Part shown: one piece after another, positions 26,709 through 34,692 of the stretch
How positions within the stretch are numbered: position 1 is the stretch's first letter
Layout: each line of letters begins with the position of its first letter
Origin: Clostridium amylolyticum
GTDB taxonomy: Bacteria; Bacillota; Clostridia; Clostridiales; Clostridiaceae
Assembly (NCBI RefSeq): GCF_900142075.1
Contig: NZ_FQZO01000013.1
Location: forward strand, 1 to 64,000
Reading direction: 5' to 3'
Length of the DNA stretch: 64,000 nt
Program-made: the position numbers and the translations under genes
The notes under the pieces: model-generated
Database searches by the model: none
The model's input: only the letters and a program-made list of their open reading frames with translations
Told to the model about the DNA's origin: nothing

Positions 26709-26756
26709 TTGACATATTACAATATAAGAGTTATTATTATATTGTAATCATTACAA
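26709..26756 (+). promoter_or_regulatory. dps promoter with PerR-like box
   Basis: TTGACA (26709-26714), 17 bases, TATTAT (26732-26737). Immediately downstream TTGTAATCATTACAA (26742-26756) is a perfect 7-1-7 palindrome and matches the PerR box TTATAATNATTATAA at all but two positions. Binding there would block transcription start. Confidence 0.75.
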
Positions 26757-26789
26757 GATTAAAATAAAAACATATAAGGAGAGGATATT

Positions 26790-27236
26790 ATGAATAATAA
26801 AGAAAATCTTTTAAAGGACTTAAATGTATACTTGGCTAATCTTAACGTCTTAAATATAAAACTTCACAACTATCACTGGAATGTAAAAGGACCTGGTTTC
26901 TTCCAACTACATGAACAATTTGAAGTACTTTATAATCAAGCTTTCTCAGAATTAGATGAAGTGGCAGAAAGAATCCTAGCTTTAGGCTCACATCCTGCTT
27001 CCAGCATGAAAGAATATCTAGAATTAGCTACACTAAAAGAAAGAGCTAGCGAAGCTATAAACTCCCTAGACTCTATAAATGAAGTGAAAAAAGACTTCCA
27101 AGTGATGAAAGATCACGCTTTAAGCTTAATAGAAGCTTCAGAAAATGCTAAGGACCCAGTAACTGCAGACATGTTCACTGGATTCGCAGCTAACTACGAA
27201 AAGGCATTATGGATGTTAAATGCTTATCTAGGATAG
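26790..27236 (+). CDS. dps: Dps-like ferritin (DNA protection during starvation)
   Basis: Dps forms a 12-subunit cage that oxidises iron with peroxide and stores it. The 148-residue protein has normal length and the ferroxidase motifs KLHNYHWNVKGPGFFQLHEQFE and SELDEVAERI, which lie at subunit interfaces. The C-terminus is short. The start ATG follows AAGGAGAGG. A PerR-like box covers its promoter, so it likely belongs with rubrerythrin in the peroxide response. A strong terminator is at 27349. Confidence 0.95.
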   Translation: MNNKENLLKDLNVYLANLNVLNIKLHNYHWNVKGPGFFQLHEQFEVLYNQAFSELDEVAERILALGSHPASSMKEYLELATLKERASEAINSLDSINEVKKDFQVMKDHALSLIEASENAKDPVTADMFTGFAANYEKALWMLNAYLG

Positions 27237-27262
27237 ACAAACTAATGGCATTCATATTTGGA

Positions 27263-27345
27263 GAATTGAAAATTTAGAGTTTAGAATTGAGAATGAAGGA
27301 TAGTTTTTCTGAGAAAGAGTCAGAAAAACTTCTAACATAATTTAG
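27263..27345 (+). repeat. Dispersed repeat with hairpin, copy 2
   Basis: TTTAGAATTGAGAATGAAGGA (head, about 27279-27300) is followed by GTTTTTCTGA and TCAGAAAAAC, which form a hairpin. The head matches the copy at 5125; the hairpin arms differ in sequence but keep the pairing, a sign that structure matters. Confidence 0.55.
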
Positions 27346-27348
27346 AGA

Positions 27349-27390
27349 GGAGCTGCACACTAATTACTTAGTGCTGCAGCTCCTTATTTT
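27349..27390 (+). terminator. Terminator of dps
   Basis: GGAGCTGCA (27349-27357) pairs with TGCAGCTCC (27374-27382), with an inner CACTAA/TTAGTG pairing, then TTATTTT. Confidence 0.8.
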
Positions 27391-27662
27391 CTACGATACT
27401 ATTTTAATAAAAATGCGAACTCCACGGAGTGTGAATTTTATGTTTAGCTTCTTCTACTCTTTTTAACTTCTAGAACGTTTGACAATCTATATTTTATTAT
27501 ACAATGACGAAGCTATGCTCGTGAAAGATAATATACCTACTTTCTTTTTACTGCAACTCCCATTTTATTACACAAAACCACTAACAATGAAAGCTTATAT
27601 TTTGCCAACTAATACATATGAGCTACTTGGTGTAGAATATTTTATTAGGTATTAGCTATATA
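27391..27662. other. Intergenic region without recognised features
   Basis: AT-rich sequence between the dps terminator and the VanZ-like gene. I find no open frame with a ribosome binding site and no clear promoter facing either neighbour. Confidence 0.4.
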
Positions 27663-28181
27663 TTAGGCATTAGCTAAAGTTAAAAATGATAAAAATATTA
27701 CTATACAAATTGTTGCTATTAAAGCAATAATATTAAGGATCTTATTAGTCTGATTCTCTGTTTTAAATATTTTACGAATAACAAAATAAATTCCTATTCC
27801 TATAATTCCTCCAAGAGTGTTTCCAATGAAGTCTGTTATATCAGAAGCACCTATTGCAAGTATAAACTGTAATACCTCATATAATAAGCTAACACCTGCT
27901 ATTGGGAGAACTTTCTTTAAAAATGGCCAGTTGCTTTTTAACATACTAATATAAAGTCCGAAAGGTACAAACACAAGCACATTTGCATATATCTCTGAAA
28001 AATCAATTTTATTGTTGACTATTACAGAGCCTTCGAAGGGAATTAAGTTAATACCACGAAAATGGCCTAATTCTTGAATTGAAAATCCCATTTTAAATAA
28101 TATAATCCATGTTAAAACTATTAAATATACTAAAAATAAGCAAGTAGTCATCCTACATTGCTTAGATTCTTTATTTTTCAT
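27663..28181 (-). CDS. VanZ-like family membrane protein
   Basis: The 172-residue protein has about four or five membrane segments and the VanZ family marks: GINLIPF after the first segment, ANVLVFVPFGLYI, and EVLQFILAIGASDITDFIGNTLGGIIG. VanZ confers low-level teicoplanin resistance in enterococci, but most family members have no known role. No other glycopeptide resistance gene lies nearby. The start has an AGGAGG site. Confidence 0.88.
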   Translation of the reverse strand: MKNKESKQCRMTTCLFLVYLIVLTWIILFKMGFSIQELGHFRGINLIPFEGSVIVNNKIDFSEIYANVLVFVPFGLYISMLKSNWPFLKKVLPIAGVSLLYEVLQFILAIGASDITDFIGNTLGGIIGIGIYFVIRKIFKTENQTNKILNIIALIATICIVIFLSFLTLANA

Positions 28182-28534
28182 TGTAATCCTCCTTATTCTT
28201 TTTAATAAGTATACTAAAAATTTCTTAAAAAATTGTTCATCTCATTCTTAAAAACTTCTTAAGATTGGAGAATAAATAAAAGCACCTATTCCTTCTCTTA
28301 AATAATTCATTAACATATCTTGCTTCTCCGTTGAAGTTAAGTTTATATAAATAATATTTATTTCAGTCTAGCACATAGAAAATAAAAAGCCATGCTATGA
28401 GTTCAAATCCTCATACATGACTTTCATTTGAGTGTGTCGGTAATAAATGATGTGAGTGTATCTTCTGTAGCGTGATTTGAACTGTCACACAAGGTTAGTT
28501 TTGTTCATTAATCTCACTGATAAAACGGAATTTG
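28182..28534. other. Intergenic region upstream of the VanZ-like gene
   Basis: No gene is seen. The sequence near 28384-28430 (AAGCCATG ... CATGACTT with a GTTCAAATCC core) resembles a tRNA T-arm but has no acceptor or anticodon arm. The composition becomes richer in GC towards the hydrolase gene, which suggests a junction of different ancestry. Confidence 0.35.
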
Positions 28535-29590
28535 TTAAAGCGTTTGTGCCGTATTAAATACACATAATAATCCGTCTGATATTATTCCGTTGAAAATGTA
28601 CTGCAAATAGTTCAGATCGTGGTCGTGTTTTGGAAAAGTAAATATATGTAGGTTTTTATTACCTGCTTTATCAAAATCAGCTCGAATTTTATCAATATCA
28701 GAGATAGGAATGTTTGCGTCATCTTCACCTTGAAAAATGAAAATTGGCACAGAAAGCGAACACATTAAGGTTGACACATCTGGTAAAGCAAAATGTTCCT
28801 TACACCATGTTGAGGTAATACGAACTGAAAAATTATCTCTTAACCATTCATCATTATTATCCTCTATGGCTTGAAACACATTTGTTTTATATTCTGATAG
28901 TTTAAGTGCAAAGTCACTTTGTGTTAATTTTCCATCCTTATCTATATCCAGATCCTCAAATTCTGTATCTGGGAAAAGAGAAGAACGGACATTATACTTG
29001 TCCAAAATATAATCGGATTTTTCTATAAATCCTTTTTCTGAACAGCCAAAGTATCTACACATATTTACCATAGAGCTTCCGCCGCTTAATTGCCAATCAA
29101 GAGTGTCTTTCATATTCTCATAAGAAAATCCCAACAGCAACAATCCTGCAACATCTTTGCATTTTTTCATAGCAAAAGGAACAAGCGTAGCACCCTCACT
29201 AATACCCATAAGCAATATTTTTGATTGTTTAAATTGAGAGAGTTTCTTTACAAAATCCTTTATAGTCAAAATATCTTGAATAGATGTTGACGGACGATAG
29301 GTTTCAAACTTTTTTGCATTTACAGAAACAAACTCTGGCGGAATATCTGATAAACTACACCCCCTTGTATTCCAACGGCAAAATGCTATATTCCGTTTGC
29401 AAAATTCCTGTGCAAATAAATCAAAGTAATTAAAATGTTTTCCTTCAATCTCCCTATGATTATCATAAGTATTAGCACCGCTACCGTGACAAAAAATAAT
29501 AATGCTTTGGGTATCCGAAGGATAATCTATTTTTACATCAAGCATATATCCGTCATGGGCCTTCACATGAAATAAGCTTGTCTGGTTCAA
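28535..29590 (-). CDS. Alpha/beta hydrolase with EF-hand-like insert
   Basis: The 351-residue serine hydrolase has the oxyanion motif CHGSGANTYDNH, nucleophile elbow GISEGATL, acid region FQGEDDANIPISD and histidine FPKHDHDLNY. An inserted cap (about 180-270) contains DIDKDGKLTQSDF, which fits a calcium-binding EF-hand loop. There is no signal peptide. The start codon is TTG at 29590 with AGGGG nine bases upstream. Codon choice and higher GC differ from the neighbours, so it may have been acquired. Substrate unknown. Confidence 0.82.
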   Translation of the reverse strand: MNQTSLFHVKAHDGYMLDVKIDYPSDTQSIIIFCHGSGANTYDNHREIEGKHFNYFDLFAQEFCKRNIAFCRWNTRGCSLSDIPPEFVSVNAKKFETYRPSTSIQDILTIKDFVKKLSQFKQSKILLMGISEGATLVPFAMKKCKDVAGLLLLGFSYENMKDTLDWQLSGGSSMVNMCRYFGCSEKGFIEKSDYILDKYNVRSSLFPDTEFEDLDIDKDGKLTQSDFALKLSEYKTNVFQAIEDNNDEWLRDNFSVRITSTWCKEHFALPDVSTLMCSLSVPIFIFQGEDDANIPISDIDKIRADFDKAGNKNLHIFTFPKHDHDLNYLQYIFNGIISDGLLCVFNTAQTL

Positions 29591-29718
29591 TGTCTTACAC
29601 CCCTCTAAAATTCAATTTTTGTGAGATTATATAAACAGCCTTCAGTTTAGAAGAATATCATATCATATAAAAAGTAAAAACATAGTGTGAGTTTAAATAC
29701 TCAAACTATGCTTTAGTA

Positions 29719-29807
29719 TGGCGGAGACGGTGGGATTCGAACCCACGGAACCTTACGGTTCAACTGATTTCGAGTCAGTCTCGTTATGACCACTTCGATA
29801 CGTCTCC
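29719..29807 (-). tRNA. tRNA-Ser (CGA)
   Basis: This is an 89-nt class II tRNA with acceptor GGAGACG, an anticodon loop CTCGAAA giving anticodon CGA, a long variable arm (AACCGTAAGGTT), T-loop GTTCGAATC and an encoded CCA. Confidence 0.95.
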
Positions 29808-29904
29808 ATATTGCACTATAAAAGAAAACTAATAGCTCCCTTCATATTAATGCACTGATGTAATTATATAAAAAATATTCTAATAAATCAACAAGCAGTA
29901 TTCC

Positions 29905-31080
29905 CTAAGTAAGCAGTTTTTCTGCAGAAAGACTTATGCCTACTGCTCCTAGAGGTGCTGTTATTAAAATAGATAAAACAGCAATGGCTAGCATTAATTC
30001 TCCACCCTGTACTCCTAGGGATAATGGAATGGCTCCCATAGCTGCCTGTACTGTGGCTTTAGGTATATAGGCTATAACACAAAACAATTTTTCTTTAAAG
30101 TTTAGGTTTGTTTTTATAAGAGAGAGCATTACCCCTATACTTCTTCCTATTAATCCTATAAAAATTACTATTATGCCTACAGCTCCTGCATGTAAGGCTA
30201 CCTTAGTATTTACTTGTGCTCCTACTAATACAAAAAGTAGTATTTCTGCAAAAACCCATATTTTATTGAACTTTATTGCAAGCCTCTTGCCTACCTTAGG
30301 AAGCTTTTCTAATATTATAAATCCTATGGTCATAACCCCTAAAAGAGCTGCAATTTCTATCTTATTTTTAAGAAGGGTTTCTAAAGCAGTTAAAAGTATG
30401 GCAGAGCCTATGATCATAAGAACCTTTTTAGTATCTCTTATATTATATTTTTTAAAAATCCTAACCATAAAATATCCTATGACAATACCTAATAATATGC
30501 CTAGTATAATGGAAATAGGAATGCTTAAAATTTGAACTCCTATATTCATCTGTTTTCCACTATAAAGTCCTAAAAAAGTTGAAAATATAGTTATGGCAAA
30601 GACATCATCTATAGAAGCCCCTGCAAGAATAAGAGTAGGGATTCCCTTATCTGTTCCTACTCCTCTCTCCATAAATCCCAGCATGGAAGGCACTACCACA
30701 GCGGGAGATACTGCTGCAATAATAAAACCTAAAATTCCCCCCTGTACAAAAGTGAAGCCAAGAAATTTTACAGAAGCAAAGGCTATAAAAAAGCCTTCAA
30801 TAAGTCCAGGAATACAACTTAACCTTAAGGCTGGAGCCCCTACCTTTTTTAAATCACCTCTGCTTATTCCAAAACCTGCTCTTAAAAGTATAATAATTAA
30901 AGCAATTTTTCTAAAGTCCGCTGATATACTTATAATTTCTGGCTGAAGGATGTTAAGACCATAAGGTCCAATTACCATTCCTAATATAATCATCCCCAGC
31001 AATCCTGGCAGCTTTATTTTTGCAAATAATGTGTTTGACAAAAGACCTAATAAAATTATGATCGCTAAACTTGTAGCCAT
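29905..31080 (-). CDS. Cation:proton antiporter under fluoride control
   Basis: The 391-residue protein has about 12 membrane segments and belongs to the CPA (Na+/H+ exchanger) superfamily: GMIILGMVIGPYGLN near the start and the ion-binding ASIDDVFAI pair of aspartates (about 155-160). It is short and lacks RCK or TrkA domains. A fluoride riboswitch with its own terminator (31101-31184) lies directly upstream, so it is probably induced by fluoride and helps the cell cope with it, for instance through pH or ion balance. The start has GGAGGGG. Confidence 0.87.
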   Translation of the reverse strand: MATSLAIIILLGLLSNTLFAKIKLPGLLGMIILGMVIGPYGLNILQPEIISISADFRKIALIIILLRAGFGISRGDLKKVGAPALRLSCIPGLIEGFFIAFASVKFLGFTFVQGGILGFIIAAVSPAVVVPSMLGFMERGVGTDKGIPTLILAGASIDDVFAITIFSTFLGLYSGKQMNIGVQILSIPISIILGILLGIVIGYFMVRIFKKYNIRDTKKVLMIIGSAILLTALETLLKNKIEIAALLGVMTIGFIILEKLPKVGKRLAIKFNKIWVFAEILLFVLVGAQVNTKVALHAGAVGIIVIFIGLIGRSIGVMLSLIKTNLNFKEKLFCVIAYIPKATVQAAMGAIPLSLGVQGGELMLAIAVLSILITAPLGAVGISLSAEKLLT

Positions 31081-31100
31081 GATTCCCCTCCTAAAAATTC

Positions 31101-31184
31101 AACTAAAAAAACTCCCACAGGATAATAAACTATACCTGTAGGAGTCATCAGCATTCCGCAATTATGGTGAACTCCATCACCTAT
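31101..31184 (-). promoter_or_regulatory. Fluoride riboswitch (crcB motif) with terminator
   Basis: On the minus strand GGTGATGGAGTTCACC (31181-31166) is followed by ATAA and, after a small helix, GCTGATGACTCCTACAGG (31152-31135). This is the fluoride aptamer pattern as I know it. GGAGT in the first loop can pair with ACTCC (pseudoknot). The same ACTCCTACAGG pairs with CCTGTGGGAGT (31121-31111), followed by TTTTTT, so ligand binding and terminator formation exclude each other and an ON switch is expected. Confidence 0.9.
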
Positions 31185-31213
31185 TTAAAATAATTTTTAT
31201 TCATCAATTTTAA

Positions 31214-31242
31214 ATTATAATTTTTTATATGTGATTTGTCAA
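31214..31242 (-). promoter_or_regulatory. Promoter of the riboswitch-antiporter transcript
   Basis: TTGACA (31237-31242), exactly 17 bases, TATAAT (31214-31219) on the minus strand, about 30 bases before the aptamer. Confidence 0.85.
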
Positions 31243-31251
31243 TTTTAAAAT

Positions 31252-31280
31252 AGTGCCAGGCACGTGACAAGTTGCAAACT
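31252..31280 (+). repeat. TGCCAGGCAC dispersed repeat, copy 2
   Basis: AGTGCCAGGCACGTGACAAG followed by TTGCAAACT matches the reverse complement of 7434-7461 almost completely. It sits just behind the riboswitch promoter. Confidence 0.6.
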
Positions 31281-31482
31281 AACTCCAGAAGAAAGTAAAT
31301 TTATTCTAATATAATTCTTTATTGTAAATAACTACATAATAACAACACAAGTTTATATTTTTTCTTAAAAATAGCTAGTATAAATCTAAGAAAGAAATAT
31401 AATAAAAGTATAGAGGCTATTATTTTAAAATAAACTTTTAGAATTATGTTGTATGAATATTAATTTTACGGAGGTGCTATAA

Positions 31483-31752
31483 ATGAGCAATAAAAAACTA
31501 TATAAAACTAAGGAAAACTCTATGATTTCTGGAGTTTGTGCTGGTCTAGCTGAGTATTTTGATTTAGATGTTTCTATCATAAGAATTCTTTGGGTAGTTT
31601 TCAGTCTTGCTGGAGGTTCTGGAATAATTGCCTATATTGCTGCAGCTATAATCTTACCTGAAAAAAGAGATGTATATAAACAGGATCCTAACTACGGAAA
31701 GCCCTATCAAGATGCAGAATTTCACCAAGAAGACCCTAGGGATAAAGAGTAA
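31483..31752 (+). CDS. PspC domain protein
   Basis: The 89-residue protein has one PspC domain: KLYKTKENSMISGVCAGLAEYFDLD, then IRILWVVFSLAGGSGIIAYIAAAIILPE spanning the membrane, and an acidic, hydrophilic tail. PspC proteins respond to envelope stress in other bacteria. It stands alone with ACGGAGGTG as ribosome binding site and a strong terminator after it. No other Psp gene is nearby. Confidence 0.9.
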   Translation: MSNKKLYKTKENSMISGVCAGLAEYFDLDVSIIRILWVVFSLAGGSGIIAYIAAAIILPEKRDVYKQDPNYGKPYQDAEFHQEDPRDKE

Positions 31753-31780
31753 AAAATAGTACAAGACTTAATAAACACAA

Positions 31781-31836
31781 AACTTCCAATTTTTGTTACC
31801 GCCCCTGGGGTGATAACAAAAAATGGAAGTTTTTCG
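31781..31836 (+). terminator. Terminator of the pspC-like gene (bidirectional)
   Basis: AACTTCCAATTTTTGTTACC (31781-31800) pairs with GGTGATAACAAAAAATGGAAGTT (31809-31831) with minor mismatches, then TTTTCG. It also serves the opposing mgtE gene. Confidence 0.85.
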
Positions 31837-31885
31837 TTTTTTCAATAAACTTTAATCTTATATTTTTTAACCTTATATTTTAAAT

Positions 31886-33214
31886 CTAAATACCAAGAAG
31901 CCATACAGCTATGGAAAAATAAAGAATTAATGCTATGGAATCTACTATGGTGGTTATCAAGGGGCTTGCCATTATAGCAGGGTCTAGTTTAAGCTTCTTT
32001 GCAGCTAAAGGAAGAATTCCTCCTATAATCTTTGCTAGCACTACTGTAAAGAATAAGCTTATGCAAACAGTTAGGGCTACAAAAAAGTCAACCTTTTGTA
32101 GGAAATATATCCTAAGGAAGTTAACCACTGAAAGCACTAAGCCAGCAATAACACTTACTCCCAACTCTTTTCCTATAACCTTGAAAGTATCTTTAAGTTG
32201 AATTTCTCCTAAGGCCATACCTCTTATAACCAGAGTTGAGGATTGAGAACCCGCATTACCACCAGTATCCATAAGCATGGGTATAAAGGCAGCTAGTATT
32301 ACTACAGATTGAAGCACCTCTTCATACTTTTGAATTATATTACCGGTAAAGGTAGCTGAAATCATAAGTACTAAAAGCCATATTATCCTATGTTTGGCCA
32401 GTGTCCAAACATTGGTTTTAAGATATTCTTCTTCGTTGGGCTCCATAGCAGCCATCCTTTGGAAGTCTTCTGTAGCCTCTTGGTCTATGATATCAATGAT
32501 ATCGTCAATGGTTATAATACCTACCAATCTCTTTTCATTGTCTGTTACTGGGATGGTGGTTAGGTCATATTTCTTAAATTGTTCTGCAATATATTCTTGG
32601 TCATCTAAGGTATTTACATATATTATTTCTGTAGTCATTATATCTTTTATTAATACGTCAAAATCGCTTAAGATAAGTTTTCTTATAGAAACTATACCTT
32701 CTAGTTTCCTGTTATCATCCATAACGTAGCAGGTATTAATAGTAGCTTTATCTATACCGGTTTTCTTAATATGAGCTAAAGCATCTTTAACAGTCATCTC
32801 TTTTTTTAAGTCAGCATACTCTATGGTCATAATGCTTCCGCCAGAGCTATCAGGATAATTTAAAAACTGATTTATAAGATTCCTTCTATCTTGAGAGGTA
32901 TTCTTAAGGATCTTTTTTACCACATTGGCAGGCAACTCTTCCAAAACATCTACAGTTTCGTCCATATATAGGTCATCTAATATATTAGATATTTCAACGT
33001 CAGTGATGGATTGTACTATATGAGCTCTTTGATCCCTGTCCAATTCAGTAAATACATCTGAAGCCATATCCTTAGGAAGCAGCCTAAATACCTTAACCAC
33101 ATCTTCCATTTCCAGCTCTTCAAAAAGCTGAGCTATGTCTATGGCGTTATGCTTCATAAGCTCTTGTTTTGCTTCTAAAAGCTTCTTTTCTTTGATAAGT
33201 TCTACAATATTCAT
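31886..33214 (-). CDS. mgtE: Magnesium transporter MgtE
   Basis: MgtE is a Mg2+-gated channel. The 442-residue protein has the N domain of helical repeats (about 1-130), two CBS domains (about 130-250) that sense Mg2+, a connecting helix and five membrane segments with the pore motif PMLMDTGGNAGSQSSTLVIRGMALGEI. Length is normal. Upstream there is no M-box. Instead there is a short leader ORF (33273-33329) and a 13-bp hairpin (33232-33274) just before the AGAGGAGG site. Confidence 0.95.
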   Translation of the reverse strand: MNIVELIKEKKLLEAKQELMKHNAIDIAQLFEELEMEDVVKVFRLLPKDMASDVFTELDRDQRAHIVQSITDVEISNILDDLYMDETVDVLEELPANVVKKILKNTSQDRRNLINQFLNYPDSSGGSIMTIEYADLKKEMTVKDALAHIKKTGIDKATINTCYVMDDNRKLEGIVSIRKLILSDFDVLIKDIMTTEIIYVNTLDDQEYIAEQFKKYDLTTIPVTDNEKRLVGIITIDDIIDIIDQEATEDFQRMAAMEPNEEEYLKTNVWTLAKHRIIWLLVLMISATFTGNIIQKYEEVLQSVVILAAFIPMLMDTGGNAGSQSSTLVIRGMALGEIQLKDTFKVIGKELGVSVIAGLVLSVVNFLRIYFLQKVDFFVALTVCISLFFTVVLAKIIGGILPLAAKKLKLDPAIMASPLITTIVDSIALILYFSIAVWLLGI

Positions 33215-33231
33215 CTTTTAAAACCTCCTCT

Positions 33232-33274
33232 AAGAGAGTCCTAAAAGATAAATACTGAAAATTAGGACTCTCTT
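33232..33274 (-). promoter_or_regulatory. Hairpin in the mgtE leader
   Basis: AAGAGAGTCCTAA (33232-33244) and TTAGGACTCTCTT (33262-33274) form a perfect 13-bp stem with a 17-base loop. It begins at the stop codon of the leader ORF and ends two bases before AGAGGAGG, the mgtE ribosome binding site. It has no T-run, so it is not an ordinary terminator. Confidence 0.6.
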
Positions 33275-33329
33275 ATATTAAATTTTTGTTCCGTAAAGGG
33301 CCATCGTCCATTTCTATTTTTACCTCCAT
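33273..33329 (-). CDS. Possible 18-residue leader peptide before mgtE
   Basis: The minus strand encodes MEVKIEMDDGPLRNKNLI and TAA. The ATG is preceded by AAGGAGG with eight-base spacing, a strong ribosome binding site, although that GGAGG also forms the 3' arm of the preceding gene's terminator. The peptide is acidic in the middle (EMDD) and ends at the mgtE leader hairpin. Either it is a regulatory leader or a chance frame; no homologue is known to me. Confidence 0.4.
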   Translation of the reverse strand: MEVKIEMDDGPLRNKNLI

Positions 33330-33330
33330 T

Positions 33331-33358
33331 TTAAAAGCCTCCTTAATTTGGGGAGGCT
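33331..33358 (-). terminator. Terminator of the arsR-arsP-trx locus
   Basis: AGCCTCC (33336-33342) pairs with GGAGGCT (33352-33358), and TTTTAAAA follows on the minus strand. The 3' arm doubles as the ribosome binding site of the leader ORF. Confidence 0.55.
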
Positions 33359-33368
33359 AATTTAATTA

Positions 33369-33596
33369 TTATAAATACTTTTTAATGTCCTCTGAAGTAA
33401 CTACTCTGCCCATAACCTTTACCTTGCCATCTACCACCAAGGCTGGTGTTTTCATTACACCATAGGACATTATTTCTTTAATGTCACTCACCTTTTCTAC
33501 CACAGCGTCTAAGCCGAGCTCTTCCACGGCTTTTTTTGCGTTTTCTTCAAGCTTCTTGCAATTTGAGCAGCCTGTTCCTAAAATCTTAATAACCAT
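33369..33596 (-). CDS. Thioredoxin-like redox-active disulfide protein
   Basis: The 75-residue protein belongs to the small thioredoxin/glutaredoxin-like family (TM0996/MTH895 type): GTGCSNCKKLEENAKKAVEE with a CxxC active site and MKTPALVVDGKV with the cis-proline. It is the third gene of arsR-arsP-trx and about three quarters identical, by eye, to the product of 57323. The association suggests a role in reducing or transferring arsenicals, but this is inference from context. Confidence 0.9.
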   Translation of the reverse strand: MVIKILGTGCSNCKKLEENAKKAVEELGLDAVVEKVSDIKEIMSYGVMKTPALVVDGKVKVMGRVVTSEDIKKYL

Positions 33597-33613
33597 AATA
33601 TTGCCTCCTTGTT

Positions 33614-34618
33614 TTATATAAATATAAATGAAAAAGCATTAAATAAATATCCTATGATCATTATACCTATAGATACAATAGTCACAAAAATTGCTAAAAG
33701 CTTTGGTTTAACTACCTTGCCAAGCATTATCATGGAAGGAAGAGAAAGCGCTGTCACAGCCATCATAAAGGAGAGCACAGTGCCTATTCCTACACCTTTA
33801 CCAAATAAAGCTTCAGCTATAGGAAGTGTCCCAAAGATGTCAGCATACATAGGAATTCCTACTAAAGTAGCCACAATTACAGCAAAAGGATTATTTCCAC
33901 CTATCACTTTTTCTATGGCACTTTGAGGTATCCAGTTATGAATAGCTGCACCTATACCCACACCTATTATAACATAAAGCCAAACTCTTTGAATAATTTC
34001 TTTTACTTGTTCTTTACCATAGGAAATTCTTTCTTTCTTAGTAAGTTCTACAGGTTCTATATCAGGGCTTTCAATTTCCCTAACATATCCTTGTACATAA
34101 CTTTCCATATTTAATTTATCTATAATTGTGCCGCCTATAACGGCAAGGATCAGTCCTACTATCACATAAGCTATTGCTATCTTAACCCCAAAGAAAGACA
34201 TTAATATAAGCAGGGAAGCTAAATCTACCAAAGGAGAAGATATTAAAAAGGAAAAGGTTATTCCTAAAGGAAGTCCTGCTGAAGTAAAGCCTATAAAAAT
34301 AGGTATGCTGGAACAACTGCAAAAAGGTGTTATAGTACCTAATAAAGCTCCTAATATATTTCCCTTTACTCCTTTTATCCTTCCTAAGATCTTCTTAGTT
34401 CTCTCTGGCGGGAAATAGCTTTGAATGTATGAAATAAGAAAGATCAGCACTGAAAGCAATATAAATATTTTTATGGTATCGTATATAAAAAAGTGTATAC
34501 TTCCTCCTATTCTATCACTGACAGAAAGGCCAAAAACTTTCTCTACCAACAATTTAACTATGTTAGAAAGCCAGTTCATCTTTAATATTTCATTATTAAT
34601 CCATTGAAATATTTGCAT
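33614..34618 (-). CDS. ArsP-like permease (UPF0718/DUF318)
   Basis: The 334-residue permease has about ten membrane segments and the family signature TPFCSCSSIPIFIGFTSAGL with neighbouring cysteines, then SFLISSPLVDLASL. ArsP exports trivalent organoarsenicals in Campylobacter; other DUF318 proteins handle other metals. The neighbouring ArsR-type regulator and thioredoxin favour arsenic. A close paralogue is encoded at 56297. The start has an AGGTATATAATT context. Confidence 0.85.
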   Translation of the reverse strand: MQIFQWINNEILKMNWLSNIVKLLVEKVFGLSVSDRIGGSIHFFIYDTIKIFILLSVLIFLISYIQSYFPPERTKKILGRIKGVKGNILGALLGTITPFCSCSSIPIFIGFTSAGLPLGITFSFLISSPLVDLASLLILMSFFGVKIAIAYVIVGLILAVIGGTIIDKLNMESYVQGYVREIESPDIEPVELTKKERISYGKEQVKEIIQRVWLYVIIGVGIGAAIHNWIPQSAIEKVIGGNNPFAVIVATLVGIPMYADIFGTLPIAEALFGKGVGIGTVLSFMMAVTALSLPSMIMLGKVVKPKLLAIFVTIVSIGIMIIGYLFNAFSFIFI

Positions 34619-34692
34619 AATTATATACCTCCGATTTTCATGTAGCTAAAAAACCTTATCATAAAACTGTTTCTACTGACTCTGCAACAGCT

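Noticed and set aside
27663..28181. VanZ-like gene as a glycopeptide resistance determinant
   Set aside because: None of vanRS, vanHAX or related genes is nearby, and VanZ-like proteins are widespread with unknown roles.
28384..28430. Possible tRNA (GTTCAAATCC inside a small stem)
   Set aside because: Only a T-arm-like piece is present; the loop length is wrong and no acceptor or anticodon stem can be drawn.
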